From assembly GCA_964549975.1 (NCBI GenBank), contig CAZJWM010000011.1, forward strand, positions 1-30,326: a stretch of 30,326 nucleotides of DNA. The letters run 5' to 3'. A program made the position numbers and the translations under genes. Position 1 is the stretch's first letter, and every line of letters begins with the position of its first letter. Below the pieces are notes generated by a model that saw only the letters and a list, made by a program, of their open reading frames with translations, was not told where the DNA came from and made no database searches. The DNA comes from UBA3263 sp964549975 (GTDB taxonomy: Bacteria; Bacteroidota; Bacteroidia; Bacteroidales; Muribaculaceae). Below, one piece after another: positions 1 to 7,257 of the stretch.

Positions 1-54
1 AGCAACTGACTCTTAATCAGTGGGTCGAGGGTTCGAGCCCCTCCGGGGTCACCA
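1..54 (+). tRNA. tRNA-Lys(CTT), 3' part only
   Basis: The 5' half lies outside the window. What remains folds as a tRNA: a 5-bp anticodon stem (ACTGA with TCAGT) closes the loop CTCTTAA, whose centre gives anticodon CTT, which decodes the lysine codon AAG. A T arm follows, with stem GAGGG/CCCTC and loop TTCGAGC, then the 3' acceptor strand and a genome-encoded CCA at 52-54. Only the identity of the D arm and of the 5' acceptor strand cannot be checked. Confidence 0.9.
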
Positions 55-66
55 TTGATTTGTCCG

Positions 67-101
67 CCAGGTCACATCTCCATGTGTGGCCTGGTTTTTT
101 T
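67..101 (+). terminator. Intrinsic terminator of the tRNA-Lys transcript
   Basis: Positions 67-77 pair with 84-94 as an 11-bp stem containing two G-U pairs, with a 6-nt loop (78-83), followed directly by seven T residues (95-101). It sits 12 bp after the tRNA CCA end and would separate the tRNA from the ybeY operon. Confidence 0.85.
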
Positions 102-168
102 GTGCCCTTTTTCGGCGACTTTTCCCGTGGGAGCGGAAGGGCGGCGCCGAATTTTCGATTCTCGGCGG

Positions 169-212
169 CTCTAATTTGCTGTTTCTATCGTCTAAAGAGC
201 TGCAAATTAGAG
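169..212. repeat. Perfect 11-bp inverted repeat, 22-bp spacer
   Basis: CTCTAATTTGC at 169-179 is exactly complementary to GCAAATTAGAG at 202-212. It lies between the tRNA terminator and the ybeY promoter. No T-run follows, so it does not look like a terminator. It could be a protein-binding site or a structured RNA element. Function unknown. Confidence 0.5.
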
Positions 213-261
213 ATATGCGAAAATTTTCCCGCTTTTCCCAAAATTTCTCAGAAAAATTACG

Positions 262-269
262 TACCTTTG
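262..269 (+). promoter_or_regulatory. Bacteroidetes -7 box for the ybeY-mnmG operon
   Basis: TACCTTTG matches the Bacteroidetes -7 consensus TAnnTTTG, 56 bp before the ybeY start. I do not see a good -33 TTTG at the usual 19-21 bp spacing, so this is a partial match. Confidence 0.5.
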
Positions 270-325
270 GGGTATTATTAACTTAGGAGTAATGGGCGTC
301 TGCCCGATGCTCACGCACTAATTAG

Positions 326-757
326 ATGACTATCAATTGGTTAACTGAAAACGGCGTTGAGTGGCCACCTTGTGTGCGTCGCTCCGACGCCCAACAATGG
401 CTTGCCCGGGTGGCCGCCGACCACCACAAGATGGTGGGAATCCTTACTTATATCCTTACCAACGACCCGGGGATACTTCTCGTGAATCGCCAATTTTTGC
501 AACACGACTATTTCACCGACGTCATCACGTTTGACTACAGCAAGCGTGGCATGGTGTCGGGCGACATCTACATATCGCTTGACACGGTGCTCTCCAACGC
601 CGAAGCCTTCGGCCAGGATCCCAACCGCGAGATGCATCGCGTGGTGGTCCACGGCTTGCTCCACCTCTGCGGCATCAACGACAAAGGGCCCGGTGAACGT
701 GAAATAATGGAGGCGCACGAAGACGCCGCCCTCAACTGTCTGCCCTATGAGATTTGA
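326..757 (+). CDS. ybeY: Endoribonuclease YbeY (rRNA maturation factor)
   Basis: A 143-aa protein of the YbeY/UPF0054 family, a metal-dependent single-strand endoribonuclease that matures 16S rRNA and takes part in ribosome quality control in the cytoplasm. The diagnostic HGLLHLCG motif is at residues 109-116. His109 and His113 are metal ligands. The third ligand, His in most bacteria (HGxLHLxGYDH), is Asp119 here. From memory, Bacteroidetes homologues commonly show this change, so it is probably lineage-typical rather than inactivating. The gene ends inside mnmG with an 11-bp overlap, so the two are likely translationally coupled. The ATG at 326 is the first one downstream of the -7 box and gives the usual family length. 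Confidence 0.93.
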   Translation: MTINWLTENGVEWPPCVRRSDAQQWLARVAADHHKMVGILTYILTNDPGILLVNRQFLQHDYFTDVITFDYSKRGMVSGDIYISLDTVLSNAEAFGQDPNREMHRVVVHGLLHLCGINDKGPGEREIMEAHEDAALNCLPYEI

Positions 758-2603
758 TTTCGACGTCATAGTTATCGGTGCCGGTCACGCCGGCTGCGAG
801 GCTGCTCGTGCCGCTGCCCTGCGCGGCAGCTCCACCCTGCTCATCACCATCGACATGAACAAGATTGCGCAGATGAGCTGCAACCCTGCCGTGGGTGGCA
901 TTGCCAAAGGCCAGATTGTGCGCGAAGTCGACGCCCTCGGTGGCGGAATGGGTCGCATCACCGACGCCGCCACCATCCAATTTCGAATGCTCAACCGCAG
1001 TAAAGGCCCGGCCATGTGGAGCCCCCGCGCTCAGGCCGACCGTATGCAGTTCAGCATCCGCTGGCGCGAGATGCTTGAGCAAACGCCCGGCCTTTTCATC
1101 TGGCAAGACTCCGTGGACCAACTCCTCATTGAGGGCGACCGTGTTCGAGGCGTCCACACGCAGATGGGTATCCGCTTCACCGCTCGCGCCGTGGTGGTCA
1201 CCGCCGGCACATTCCTCAACGGACTAATGCACGTTGGCCCCGTGAAATGGAGCGGTGGCCGCGTGGCCGAACCTGCCGCCACCGGCATCACCGAGCAGCT
1301 TCGCGCCCTCGGCTTCACCACCGACCGCATGAAGACCGGCACCCCCGTGCGCCTCGATGCTCGCACCATCGACTTCTCCCTCTGCGAACGCCAGGAAGGC
1401 GACACCGACGGCGGCCACTTCTCCTTCGACCCCGAGAGTCGCTCTGCCCTACCCCAACTCCCATGCTTCGCCCTGCGCACCAACGAGCGCACCCACGAAA
1501 TTCTCCGCGAAGGCCTCCCGCAGTCGCCCCTCTTCAACGGCCAGATCACAAGCATCGGCCCCCGCTACTGCCCCAGCATCGAGACAAAAATCGTGACCTT
1601 CGCCGACAAAACCGAACACCATCTCTTCCTCGAGCCCGAAGGTGCCCGCACCACGGAATACTATCTCAACGGCTTCTCCTCCTCCCTGCCCTTCGACGTG
1701 CAGATGCGAGCCCTGCAGAGCATCCCGGCCCTGCGCGACGTGCAGATCTATCGCCCCGGCTACGCCATTGAATACGACTTTTTCCAGCCCACCCAGTTGC
1801 GCCACACCCTCGAAACCCGCGCCATCCACGGCCTCTTTATGGCCGGCCAAGTGAACGGCACCACAGGATACGAGGAGGCTGCCGGTCAGGGCCTCATTGC
1901 CGGCATCAATGCCCACTCCATGGCCCACGACACAGAGCCCCTCACCCTCGGTCGCGACCAAGCCTATATCGGCGTCTTGATTGACGACCTCGTCACCAAA
2001 GGCGTCGACGAACCATATCGCATGTTCACCTCGCGTGCCGAATATCGCATACTCCTGCGCCAGGACGACGCAGACTCGCGCCTCACCCCCATCGGCCACA
2101 AATTTGGCCTTGCCTCTGATCGCGCCATGGCCATCCTCACCGACAAAGAGCAGCAGATTGCGGCCCTCACCGAGCAACTTCGTGCCGCCTCGATTCGCCC
2201 CGAAGTGGCCAACCCGATGCTTGAATCCATCGGTTCCGCGCCGGTGAAACAATCCTCGCGAGCCGCCGACCTCATCCTGCGCCCCGGCGTGGATATGGCC
2301 CTCTTTGGTCGCTACCTGCCGCAGCTCACCGAAGGCTACTCCGCTGAAGTGGCCGAAGCAGTTGAAATCCGACTCAAATACGCCGGCTATATCGACCGCG
2401 AACGCCAGTTGGCCCACCGCCTTGGCGAACTCGACCACGTGACCCTCGCCGGCAAACTCGACTACAGCTCCATCTCTGCGCTCAGCACTGAAGCACGCCA
2501 GAAACTTACCGCCCACCAACCCCAAACCGTGGGCCAAGCTTCGCGCATCCCCGGCATCTCCCCTGCCGACATAAACGTGCTTCTGCTAATGCTCGGGCGA
2601 TGA
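747..2603 (+). CDS. mnmG: tRNA uridine-5-carboxymethylaminomethyl modification enzyme MnmG
   Basis: A 618-aa FAD protein, close to the 620-630 aa typical of MnmG/GidA. With MnmE it builds the cmnm5 group on wobble uridine 34 of certain tRNAs. Residues 9-18 hold the dinucleotide-binding GAGHAGCEAA motif. Other family signatures are GGIAKGQIVREVDALGG near residue 50, YCPSIETKI near 275 and the FAD-binding GLFMAGQVNGTTGYEEAAGQG near 365. The C-terminal region is the helical MnmE/tRNA-binding domain. It overlaps ybeY by 11 bp. In many bacteria gidA lies near the replication origin, which fits the parS-like site just downstream. Confidence 0.97.
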   Translation: MRFDFDVIVIGAGHAGCEAARAAALRGSSTLLITIDMNKIAQMSCNPAVGGIAKGQIVREVDALGGGMGRITDAATIQFRMLNRSKGPAMWSPRAQADRMQFSIRWREMLEQTPGLFIWQDSVDQLLIEGDRVRGVHTQMGIRFTARAVVVTAGTFLNGLMHVGPVKWSGGRVAEPAATGITEQLRALGFTTDRMKTGTPVRLDARTIDFSLCERQEGDTDGGHFSFDPESRSALPQLPCFALRTNERTHEILREGLPQSPLFNGQITSIGPRYCPSIETKIVTFADKTEHHLFLEPEGARTTEYYLNGFSSSLPFDVQMRALQSIPALRDVQIYRPGYAIEYDFFQPTQLRHTLETRAIHGLFMAGQVNGTTGYEEAAGQGLIAGINAHSMAHDTEPLTLGRDQAYIGVLIDDLVTKGVDEPYRMFTSRAEYRILLRQDDADSRLTPIGHKFGLASDRAMAILTDKEQQIAALTEQLRAASIRPEVANPMLESIGSAPVKQSSRAADLILRPGVDMALFGRYLPQLTEGYSAEVAEAVEIRLKYAGYIDRERQLAHRLGELDHVTLAGKLDYSSISALSTEARQKLTAHQPQTVGQASRIPGISPADINVLLLMLGR

Positions 2604-2616
2604 GTAATATTGTGAA

Positions 2617-2634
2617 ATGTTCCACGTGGAACAT
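2617..2634. promoter_or_regulatory. parS-like centromere site
   Basis: ATGTTCCACGTGGAACAT is a perfect 18-bp palindrome in the mnmG-apt gap. Its 16-bp core TGTTCCACGTGGAACA (2618-2633) fits the widely conserved chromosomal parS consensus TGTTnCACGTGnAACA bound by ParB. ParB nucleated at parS directs origin segregation and SMC loading. The site is intergenic, starting 14 bp after the mnmG stop. No parA or parB is in the window, so the assignment rests on the sequence match alone. Confidence 0.8.
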
Positions 2635-2668
2635 AACTAAATCGTAAATATTCAACAAATTCTAAAGT

Positions 2669-3187
2669 ATGGAATACATTAAGAAACGCATCCGCGACGT
2701 CTACGATTTCCCCACCAAGGGCATCGTCTTCAAAGACCTCACAACAGTTTTCAAGGACCCCCGCGCCCTTCACATCATCGGCTGGGACTTGAGCCAACTC
2801 TATCGCGACAAAGGTGTCACCAAAGTGGTGGGCATCGAGAGCCGCGGTTTCATCGGCGGCAGCATCCTCGCCTTCGAACTCGGTGCCGGTTTTGTGCCCG
2901 CACGTAAGCCCGGCAAACTCCCTGCCGACACAATCTCCGAGTCATACAACAAAGAGTATGGTACCGACACAATCGAAATCCACCGCGACGCCATCACCGA
3001 AGACGACATCGTGGTGATCCACGACGACGTGCTCGCCACCGGTGGCACTATGGCCGCTGCCTATCGCCTCATCAAGCAACTCAACCCCAAGAAAATTTAC
3101 ATCAACTTCATCATTGAGCTCAGCGCACTTGGTGGCCGCAACCTCCTCCCCGCCGACGCTGAAGTGACCTCACTGATTACCTACTGA
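2669..3187 (+). CDS. apt: Adenine phosphoribosyltransferase
   Basis: A 172-aa type I phosphoribosyltransferase that salvages adenine to AMP using PRPP in the cytoplasm. Its length and opening (helical start, then DFPTKGIVFKDLTT) match Apt. The PRPP-binding signature VVIHDDVLATGGTMAAA lies at residues 112-128, and ESRGFIGG near residue 57 is also typical. The stop codon overlaps the uvrC start by one base (TGATG), so apt and uvrC are probably co-translated. The 65-bp gap from mnmG holds the parS-like palindrome and no clear promoter. Confidence 0.96.
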   Translation: MEYIKKRIRDVYDFPTKGIVFKDLTTVFKDPRALHIIGWDLSQLYRDKGVTKVVGIESRGFIGGSILAFELGAGFVPARKPGKLPADTISESYNKEYGTDTIEIHRDAITEDDIVVIHDDVLATGGTMAAAYRLIKQLNPKKIYINFIIELSALGGRNLLPADAEVTSLITY

Positions 3188-5007
3188 TGCCGCTTCACCA
3201 CAAATCGCAGGCCCTCCACGACAAGATTTCCATCTTGCCGGAGACTCCCGGTGTCTACACCTATTATGACTCCACCGGCGCTGTGATCTATGTGGGCAAA
3301 GCCAAGAATCTCAAACGCCGCGTCAGTTCATACTTCAACCGACATCATCCCTCTGCGCGCACCAACATGTTGGTGCGCGCTATTGCTGATATGACCTACG
3401 TGGTGGTGCCCACCGAGCAGGATGCACTCAACCTTGAAAACTCCATGATCAAGGAGTTCAAACCGCGCTACAACGTGTTGCTCAAGGACGACAAATCCTA
3501 TCCCTGGATAGTAGTGACCAACGAATACTATCCGCGCGTGTTTATGACCCGCAACGTGGTGCGCGACGGCTCGCGCTACTTCGGGCCCTACACCGACCTG
3601 GCCTCGGCGCGCGCCGTGCTCGACCTCATCCGCGAACTCTATCCCCTGCGCACCTGTCGTCACGCCATCACCCCCGACTATCTTGCGCGCGGCAAAGGCC
3701 GACTCTGCCTCGAATATCACATGAAAAAATGTGGCGGCTGTTGCGTCAGCGGCATGGTCAACCAAGCGGAATATGCCGAACAGTGTGCCAAAATTCGCCA
3801 GATTCTACGCGGCGAAACGCAAGAAATCGTGGCCTATCTCCGCGGCGAAATCTCTGCACTCGCCGAGCAAATGCGCTTCGAAGAAGCCTACGTGCTCAAA
3901 CAAAAACTCGATGCCGTGGAGCGCTATCAGAGCAAATCGGCCATAGTGAGCACCGTGGTGGGCGACGTCGATGTCTTCGGCGTGGCCTCCGATGCAAAGA
4001 GCGTTTACGTGAACCATCTGCACGTGCACAACGGCTACGTGGTGCGCGCACTCACCCTCACGTATAAACGCAACCTCGACGAAACCATCGCCACGATGCT
4101 CTCCTACGCCATCAGCGAAATAGGCGAACGATTTCAAACGCGCTTCCACGAAGTGGTGGTGCCGGAGCTCCCCGAAACCGAATTTGAGGGCGTCACCTTC
4201 ACGATTCCTCAGCGCGGCGACCGCGCAAAATTGCTCCAAGTATCCACCAAAAATGCCGAGCAATATGCCATCGACGCGCAGAAACAAGCAGAAAAACTCA
4301 ACCCCGAGCAGCGCACCATGCGCATACTCCAACGCATACAGGCCGACTTCCGCCTGCCAGAATTGCCGCGCCACATTGAATGTTTCGACAACTCAAACAT
4401 TCAGGGCACAAACCCCGTGGCCTCGTGTGTGGTGTTTCGCAACGCCAAGCCATCGAAAAAAGACTATCGCCACTTCAACATCCAAACCGTCGTTGGTCCC
4501 GACGACTTCGCCTCCATGCAAGAGATACTCACTCGCCGCTATACCCGATTGATGACCGAAGCCCCCGACGACCTGCCGCAGCTCATTGTGGTCGATGGCG
4601 GCAAAGGTCAGCTCTCCGCCGCCGTGGAAGCTCTCGACTCCATTGGCCTGCGCGGAGTGATCCCCGTGGTGGGCATCGCCAAGCGACTTGAAGAGATCTA
4701 TTTCCCCGGCGACAGCATACCTCTATATATCGACAAAAACTCCGAAACACTCAAAGTGGTGCAACATCTGCGCGACGAAGCCCACCGCTTTGGCATCACT
4801 CACCACCGCAATCAGCGCAGCAAGTCGCAGGCTGTCAGCGAATTAGACTCAATCCCCGGCGTCGGGCCGAAGACTAAACAGCTGTTGCTCAGTCACTTCC
4901 GCTCCGTCAGCCGTCTGCGTCAGGCCTCGCTCGACGAAATCTCCGGATTGGTTGGAAAACAGAAAGCCGAAAAAATTCACGCAGCGCTCAATAAATCAGC
5001 TGATTAA
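3187..5007 (+). CDS. uvrC: Excinuclease ABC subunit C
   Basis: A 606-aa UvrC, the nuclease that makes the dual incisions in nucleotide excision repair together with UvrA and UvrB. Domains in order: GIY-YIG nuclease (residues about 17-95, with GVYTYY and IYVGKAKNLKRR); a cysteine cluster at about 155-182 (TCRH, LCLEYH, KKCGGCC) matching the iron-sulfur ligands described for E. coli UvrC; the UvrB-binding UVR region (about 205-240); the RNase H-like second nuclease with DNSNIQGTNPVASCVVF and VVDGGKGQLSAAV (about 395-485); and C-terminal helix-hairpin-helix motifs (DSIPGVGPKTKQLLLSHF). It is the last gene of the ybeY-mnmG-apt-uvrC run. No terminator hairpin is visible after it. Confidence 0.97.
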   Translation: MPLHHKSQALHDKISILPETPGVYTYYDSTGAVIYVGKAKNLKRRVSSYFNRHHPSARTNMLVRAIADMTYVVVPTEQDALNLENSMIKEFKPRYNVLLKDDKSYPWIVVTNEYYPRVFMTRNVVRDGSRYFGPYTDLASARAVLDLIRELYPLRTCRHAITPDYLARGKGRLCLEYHMKKCGGCCVSGMVNQAEYAEQCAKIRQILRGETQEIVAYLRGEISALAEQMRFEEAYVLKQKLDAVERYQSKSAIVSTVVGDVDVFGVASDAKSVYVNHLHVHNGYVVRALTLTYKRNLDETIATMLSYAISEIGERFQTRFHEVVVPELPETEFEGVTFTIPQRGDRAKLLQVSTKNAEQYAIDAQKQAEKLNPEQRTMRILQRIQADFRLPELPRHIECFDNSNIQGTNPVASCVVFRNAKPSKKDYRHFNIQTVVGPDDFASMQEILTRRYTRLMTEAPDDLPQLIVVDGGKGQLSAAVEALDSIGLRGVIPVVGIAKRLEEIYFPGDSIPLYIDKNSETLKVVQHLRDEAHRFGITHHRNQRSKSQAVSELDSIPGVGPKTKQLLLSHFRSVSRLRQASLDEISGLVGKQKAEKIHAALNKSAD

Positions 5008-5129
5008 CCTCAAAATTCGGCCCAAAACACCCAAAATCCCGCCAATTTTTTGCGCCTTCCCCACCAACCGCCCGAATTTTTGCCCTTAAATTCGACACAC
5101 ATCCCCTCCCCCACCCCACCAGCTCCGCT

Positions 5130-5232
5130 AATTGAAAATTGATAATTGATAATTGAAAGTTGAAAGTGGAAAGTTGAAAGTTGAAAGTTGAAAGTGGGGA
5201 GTTTTTAGTTTTTAGTGGAAAGTTGAAAGTGG
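5130..5232. repeat. GAAAGTT-rich dispersed repeat tract, copy 1
   Basis: The uvrC-lgt gap (5008-5285) starts with C-rich, gene-free sequence and then holds this tract. It consists of AATTGAAAATTGATAATT-type units, then several GAAAGTT heptamers interrupted by GTGG, then two TTTTTAGT units and a final GAAAGTT. The same modules in the same order recur at 26870-26923, so this is a dispersed element rather than random low complexity. Function unknown. Confidence 0.7.
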
Positions 5233-5255
5233 GTGGAGAATTGGAAAATTATTTG

Positions 5256-5263
5256 TAACTTTA
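5256..5263 (+). promoter_or_regulatory. Possible -7 box for lgt
   Basis: TAACTTTA is one base from the TAnnTTTG consensus and lies 23 bp before the lgt ATG, inside AT-rich sequence directly after the repeat tract. No convincing -33 element is present, so the call is weak. Confidence 0.35.
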
Positions 5264-5285
5264 CGGCTGCTAAAAAAATTGCATT

Positions 5286-6125
5286 ATGATTGAAAACTTT
5301 GTGACATGGACCGTCGGGCGCGAGATATGCTCGTTTGGGCCGGTGGTGATTCGCTGGTATAGCATGATGTTCATCATCGGTTTCACCTTGGCCTATTGGA
5401 TGGTCTCCAAAATGTATAAACGCGAAGGTGAAAAAGAGGAGAACATGGGCACGCTGCTCATCTATCTCGTCATCGGCACGATTGTGGGCGCCCGTTTGGG
5501 CCACTGCCTCTTCTACGAACCACACTACTATCTCACCCACCCTGCCAAGATTCTTTGCGTGTGGGAAGGCGGCCTTGCCTCCCATGGCGGCACCATCGGT
5601 GTGATTCTGGCCATGCTCATCTACAGTCGGCGCGTGGTTCATCGTCCCTACCTCTGGATTTTCGACCGCATAGCCGGCCCCACGGCGCTCGTCTCCTGTC
5701 TCATCCGCATGGGCAACCTCTTCAACTCCGAAATCTATGGACACCCCACTGATCTCCCTTGGGGCTTCAACTTCCCCCTCGACCCTCATTGGCCCGGTGT
5801 GCCCTGCCACCCAACGCAGCTCTACGAAGGCGGTGCCTATCTGCTGCTCTTCGCCCTGCTGATGTGGCTCTACTGGAAGCGCAACGCCGCCGAGCGCCCC
5901 GGACTGATTCTCGGCCTCTTCTTCATTGGCTGTTTCGGTTCGCGAATGCTCATTGAGCTCGTCAAAAATCCCCAAGAAGACTTTGAAGCCGGCATGCTTC
6001 TCAACATGGGCCAACTGTTGAGTCTGCCCTTCGTCATTGCCGGAGTGTGGCTCACCGTCAGAGCCCTGCGCCGCCCACGTGTAACCATTGCCTACCCCAA
6101 TCGCTATGCTGACGCCAAATCCTGA
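5286..6125 (+). CDS. lgt: Prolipoprotein diacylglyceryl transferase
   Basis: A 279-aa polytopic inner-membrane enzyme that transfers diacylglycerol from phosphatidylglycerol to the lipobox cysteine of prolipoproteins, the first step of lipoprotein maturation. Family signatures visible: the N-terminal FGPVVIRWYSMMF segment, LASHGGTIGVIL near residue 100 with the conserved His, the RMGNLFNSEIYG Lgt signature near residue 142, and HPTQLYEG near residue 180. Several hydrophobic segments span the protein. Likely clients in this window include the RND adaptor, the DUF4836 protein and the fimbrial lipoproteins. The 3' end overlaps the next gene by 20 bp. Confidence 0.96.
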   Translation: MIENFVTWTVGREICSFGPVVIRWYSMMFIIGFTLAYWMVSKMYKREGEKEENMGTLLIYLVIGTIVGARLGHCLFYEPHYYLTHPAKILCVWEGGLASHGGTIGVILAMLIYSRRVVHRPYLWIFDRIAGPTALVSCLIRMGNLFNSEIYGHPTDLPWGFNFPLDPHWPGVPCHPTQLYEGGAYLLLFALLMWLYWKRNAAERPGLILGLFFIGCFGSRMLIELVKNPQEDFEAGMLLNMGQLLSLPFVIAGVWLTVRALRRPRVTIAYPNRYADAKS

Positions 6126-7257
6126 ACTCACAGCCCTTTGCAGCTGGCTTGCCGGCGGCTCCGTGGCCACCGCCGCATGGCTCCTCACAGCCTATCGTGG
6201 AAGGGTCAACTCAGTGCGCCGTGCCACTCTGCGCGCCACCACCACCGAGCCCACCCAAGGCATCAGCGTCATAGTCGTCTCCGGTGGCGACGCCGAGGCC
6301 CTCAGCAGCCTGCTGCCGCAGCTTCTCGACCAGCAAATCAACGTCCCCTTTGAAGTGATTGTGGTCAACGACGGCAAAAACGAAGACGTCAAATATGCCG
6401 TGGATCGCCTGCGCTACGAGCGTCGTCCCGACAATCTGAAAATCACCTTCACCCCGCCCGAGTCGCGCAACGTGTCGCATCGCAAACTCTCCATCACCCT
6501 GGGCATCAAAGCCTCGCGTCAGCCTGTGCAGGTGATTCTCAACGAAACGTGCACAGTGGCCTCCCCCACGTGGCTGAGCCGCATTGCCGCCCACTTCAAC
6601 AACCCTGCCACCGAGGTGGTCATCGGCTGTGCGCTGCCCGAAGATATGCACAATCGCTATCGCACATTCACCCACGGCGCCGACGCCGTGCAGTGGCTTT
6701 CGGCCGCCCTTCGCGGCGCCACCACCCGCGGCGAACGTGCCAACCTGGCCTACCGTCGGCAAACCTTTTTCGACAGTCGCGGTTTCAGCTCCGCCCTCAA
6801 CCTCCGCTATGGCGAAGACGACATCTACATTCGCCGCATAGCCACCCCCGGCAACGTGGCCGTGGAGCTCTCACCCGAAGCGATGGTGCGCTACGCCTCT
6901 CCAAGCGAAAAAGATGTCTACGTTCACACCCGCCCGCGCCGCATGGAGCTCTCCCCCGGCCACTATCGCCTCTTCGACGTGAGCTTGGTGATGCTCTATC
7001 TGCTCTGCCTTTGCGGCGTGGCCGGAGCCGCTCTGAGCTTCCTCTGCGGCGAGTGGATACTTGGCGCCGTGGCAGCCGTGGCCACCCTTGCCACATGGAT
7101 AACCCTGAGCGCCACATGGCGACGCACCCTTCGCGCCATAGGCTCGCGCCCCACCACCCTGATGGTCATTCCGATGCTGCTGCGTCGGCCTTGGACAAAC
7201 CTGCGCCACCGCTTCCTTGGTCGCCGTCGCCACCTGACCTACCGCACCGCCCCCTGA
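6106..7257 (+). CDS. Membrane-anchored family 2 glycosyltransferase-like protein
   Basis: A 383-aa protein with an N-terminal membrane segment (about residues 10-30), a GT-A nucleotide-sugar fold opening with GISVIVVSGGDAEAL and FEVIVVNDGK, and two or three C-terminal membrane segments (about 290-345). Donor and acceptor are unknown. The position where GT2 enzymes carry the metal-binding DxD reads Asn146-Glu147-Thr148, while a later acidic motif (GEDD, 236-239) is kept. The ATG at 6106 is preferred over a TTG at 6088. It overlaps lgt by 20 bp, so the two are probably coupled. Its last 92 bp overlap the oppositely oriented pump gene. It could be an active enzyme with an altered metal site or a degenerate one. 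Confidence 0.78.
   Translation: MLTPNPELTALCSWLAGGSVATAAWLLTAYRGRVNSVRRATLRATTTEPTQGISVIVVSGGDAEALSSLLPQLLDQQINVPFEVIVVNDGKNEDVKYAVDRLRYERRPDNLKITFTPPESRNVSHRKLSITLGIKASRQPVQVILNETCTVASPTWLSRIAAHFNNPATEVVIGCALPEDMHNRYRTFTHGADAVQWLSAALRGATTRGERANLAYRRQTFFDSRGFSSALNLRYGEDDIYIRRIATPGNVAVELSPEAMVRYASPSEKDVYVHTRPRRMELSPGHYRLFDVSLVMLYLLCLCGVAGAALSFLCGEWILGAVAAVATLATWITLSATWRRTLRAIGSRPTTLMVIPMLLRRPWTNLRHRFLGRRRHLTYRTAP

Noticed and set aside
60..281. Small plus-strand open frames between the tRNA and ybeY
   Set aside because: They overlap the terminator and the inverted repeat, lack promoter and initiation signals, and have no recognisable content.
1449..2537. Minus-strand open frame opposite mnmG, and similar ones opposite porX (14453-15763) and the DUF4836 gene (16360-18009)
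   Set aside because: All are antisense shadows of well-supported genes, with Gly/His/Val-rich sequence and no recognisable motif.
5130..5232. CRISPR-like array of short repeats
   Set aside because: The units are 7-11 bp and directly adjacent, without unique spacers. This is a low-complexity dispersed repeat.
6088..6105. TTG start for the glycosyltransferase
   Set aside because: An ATG lies 18 bp downstream in frame, gives a shorter overlap with lgt, and leaves the N-terminal membrane segment intact.
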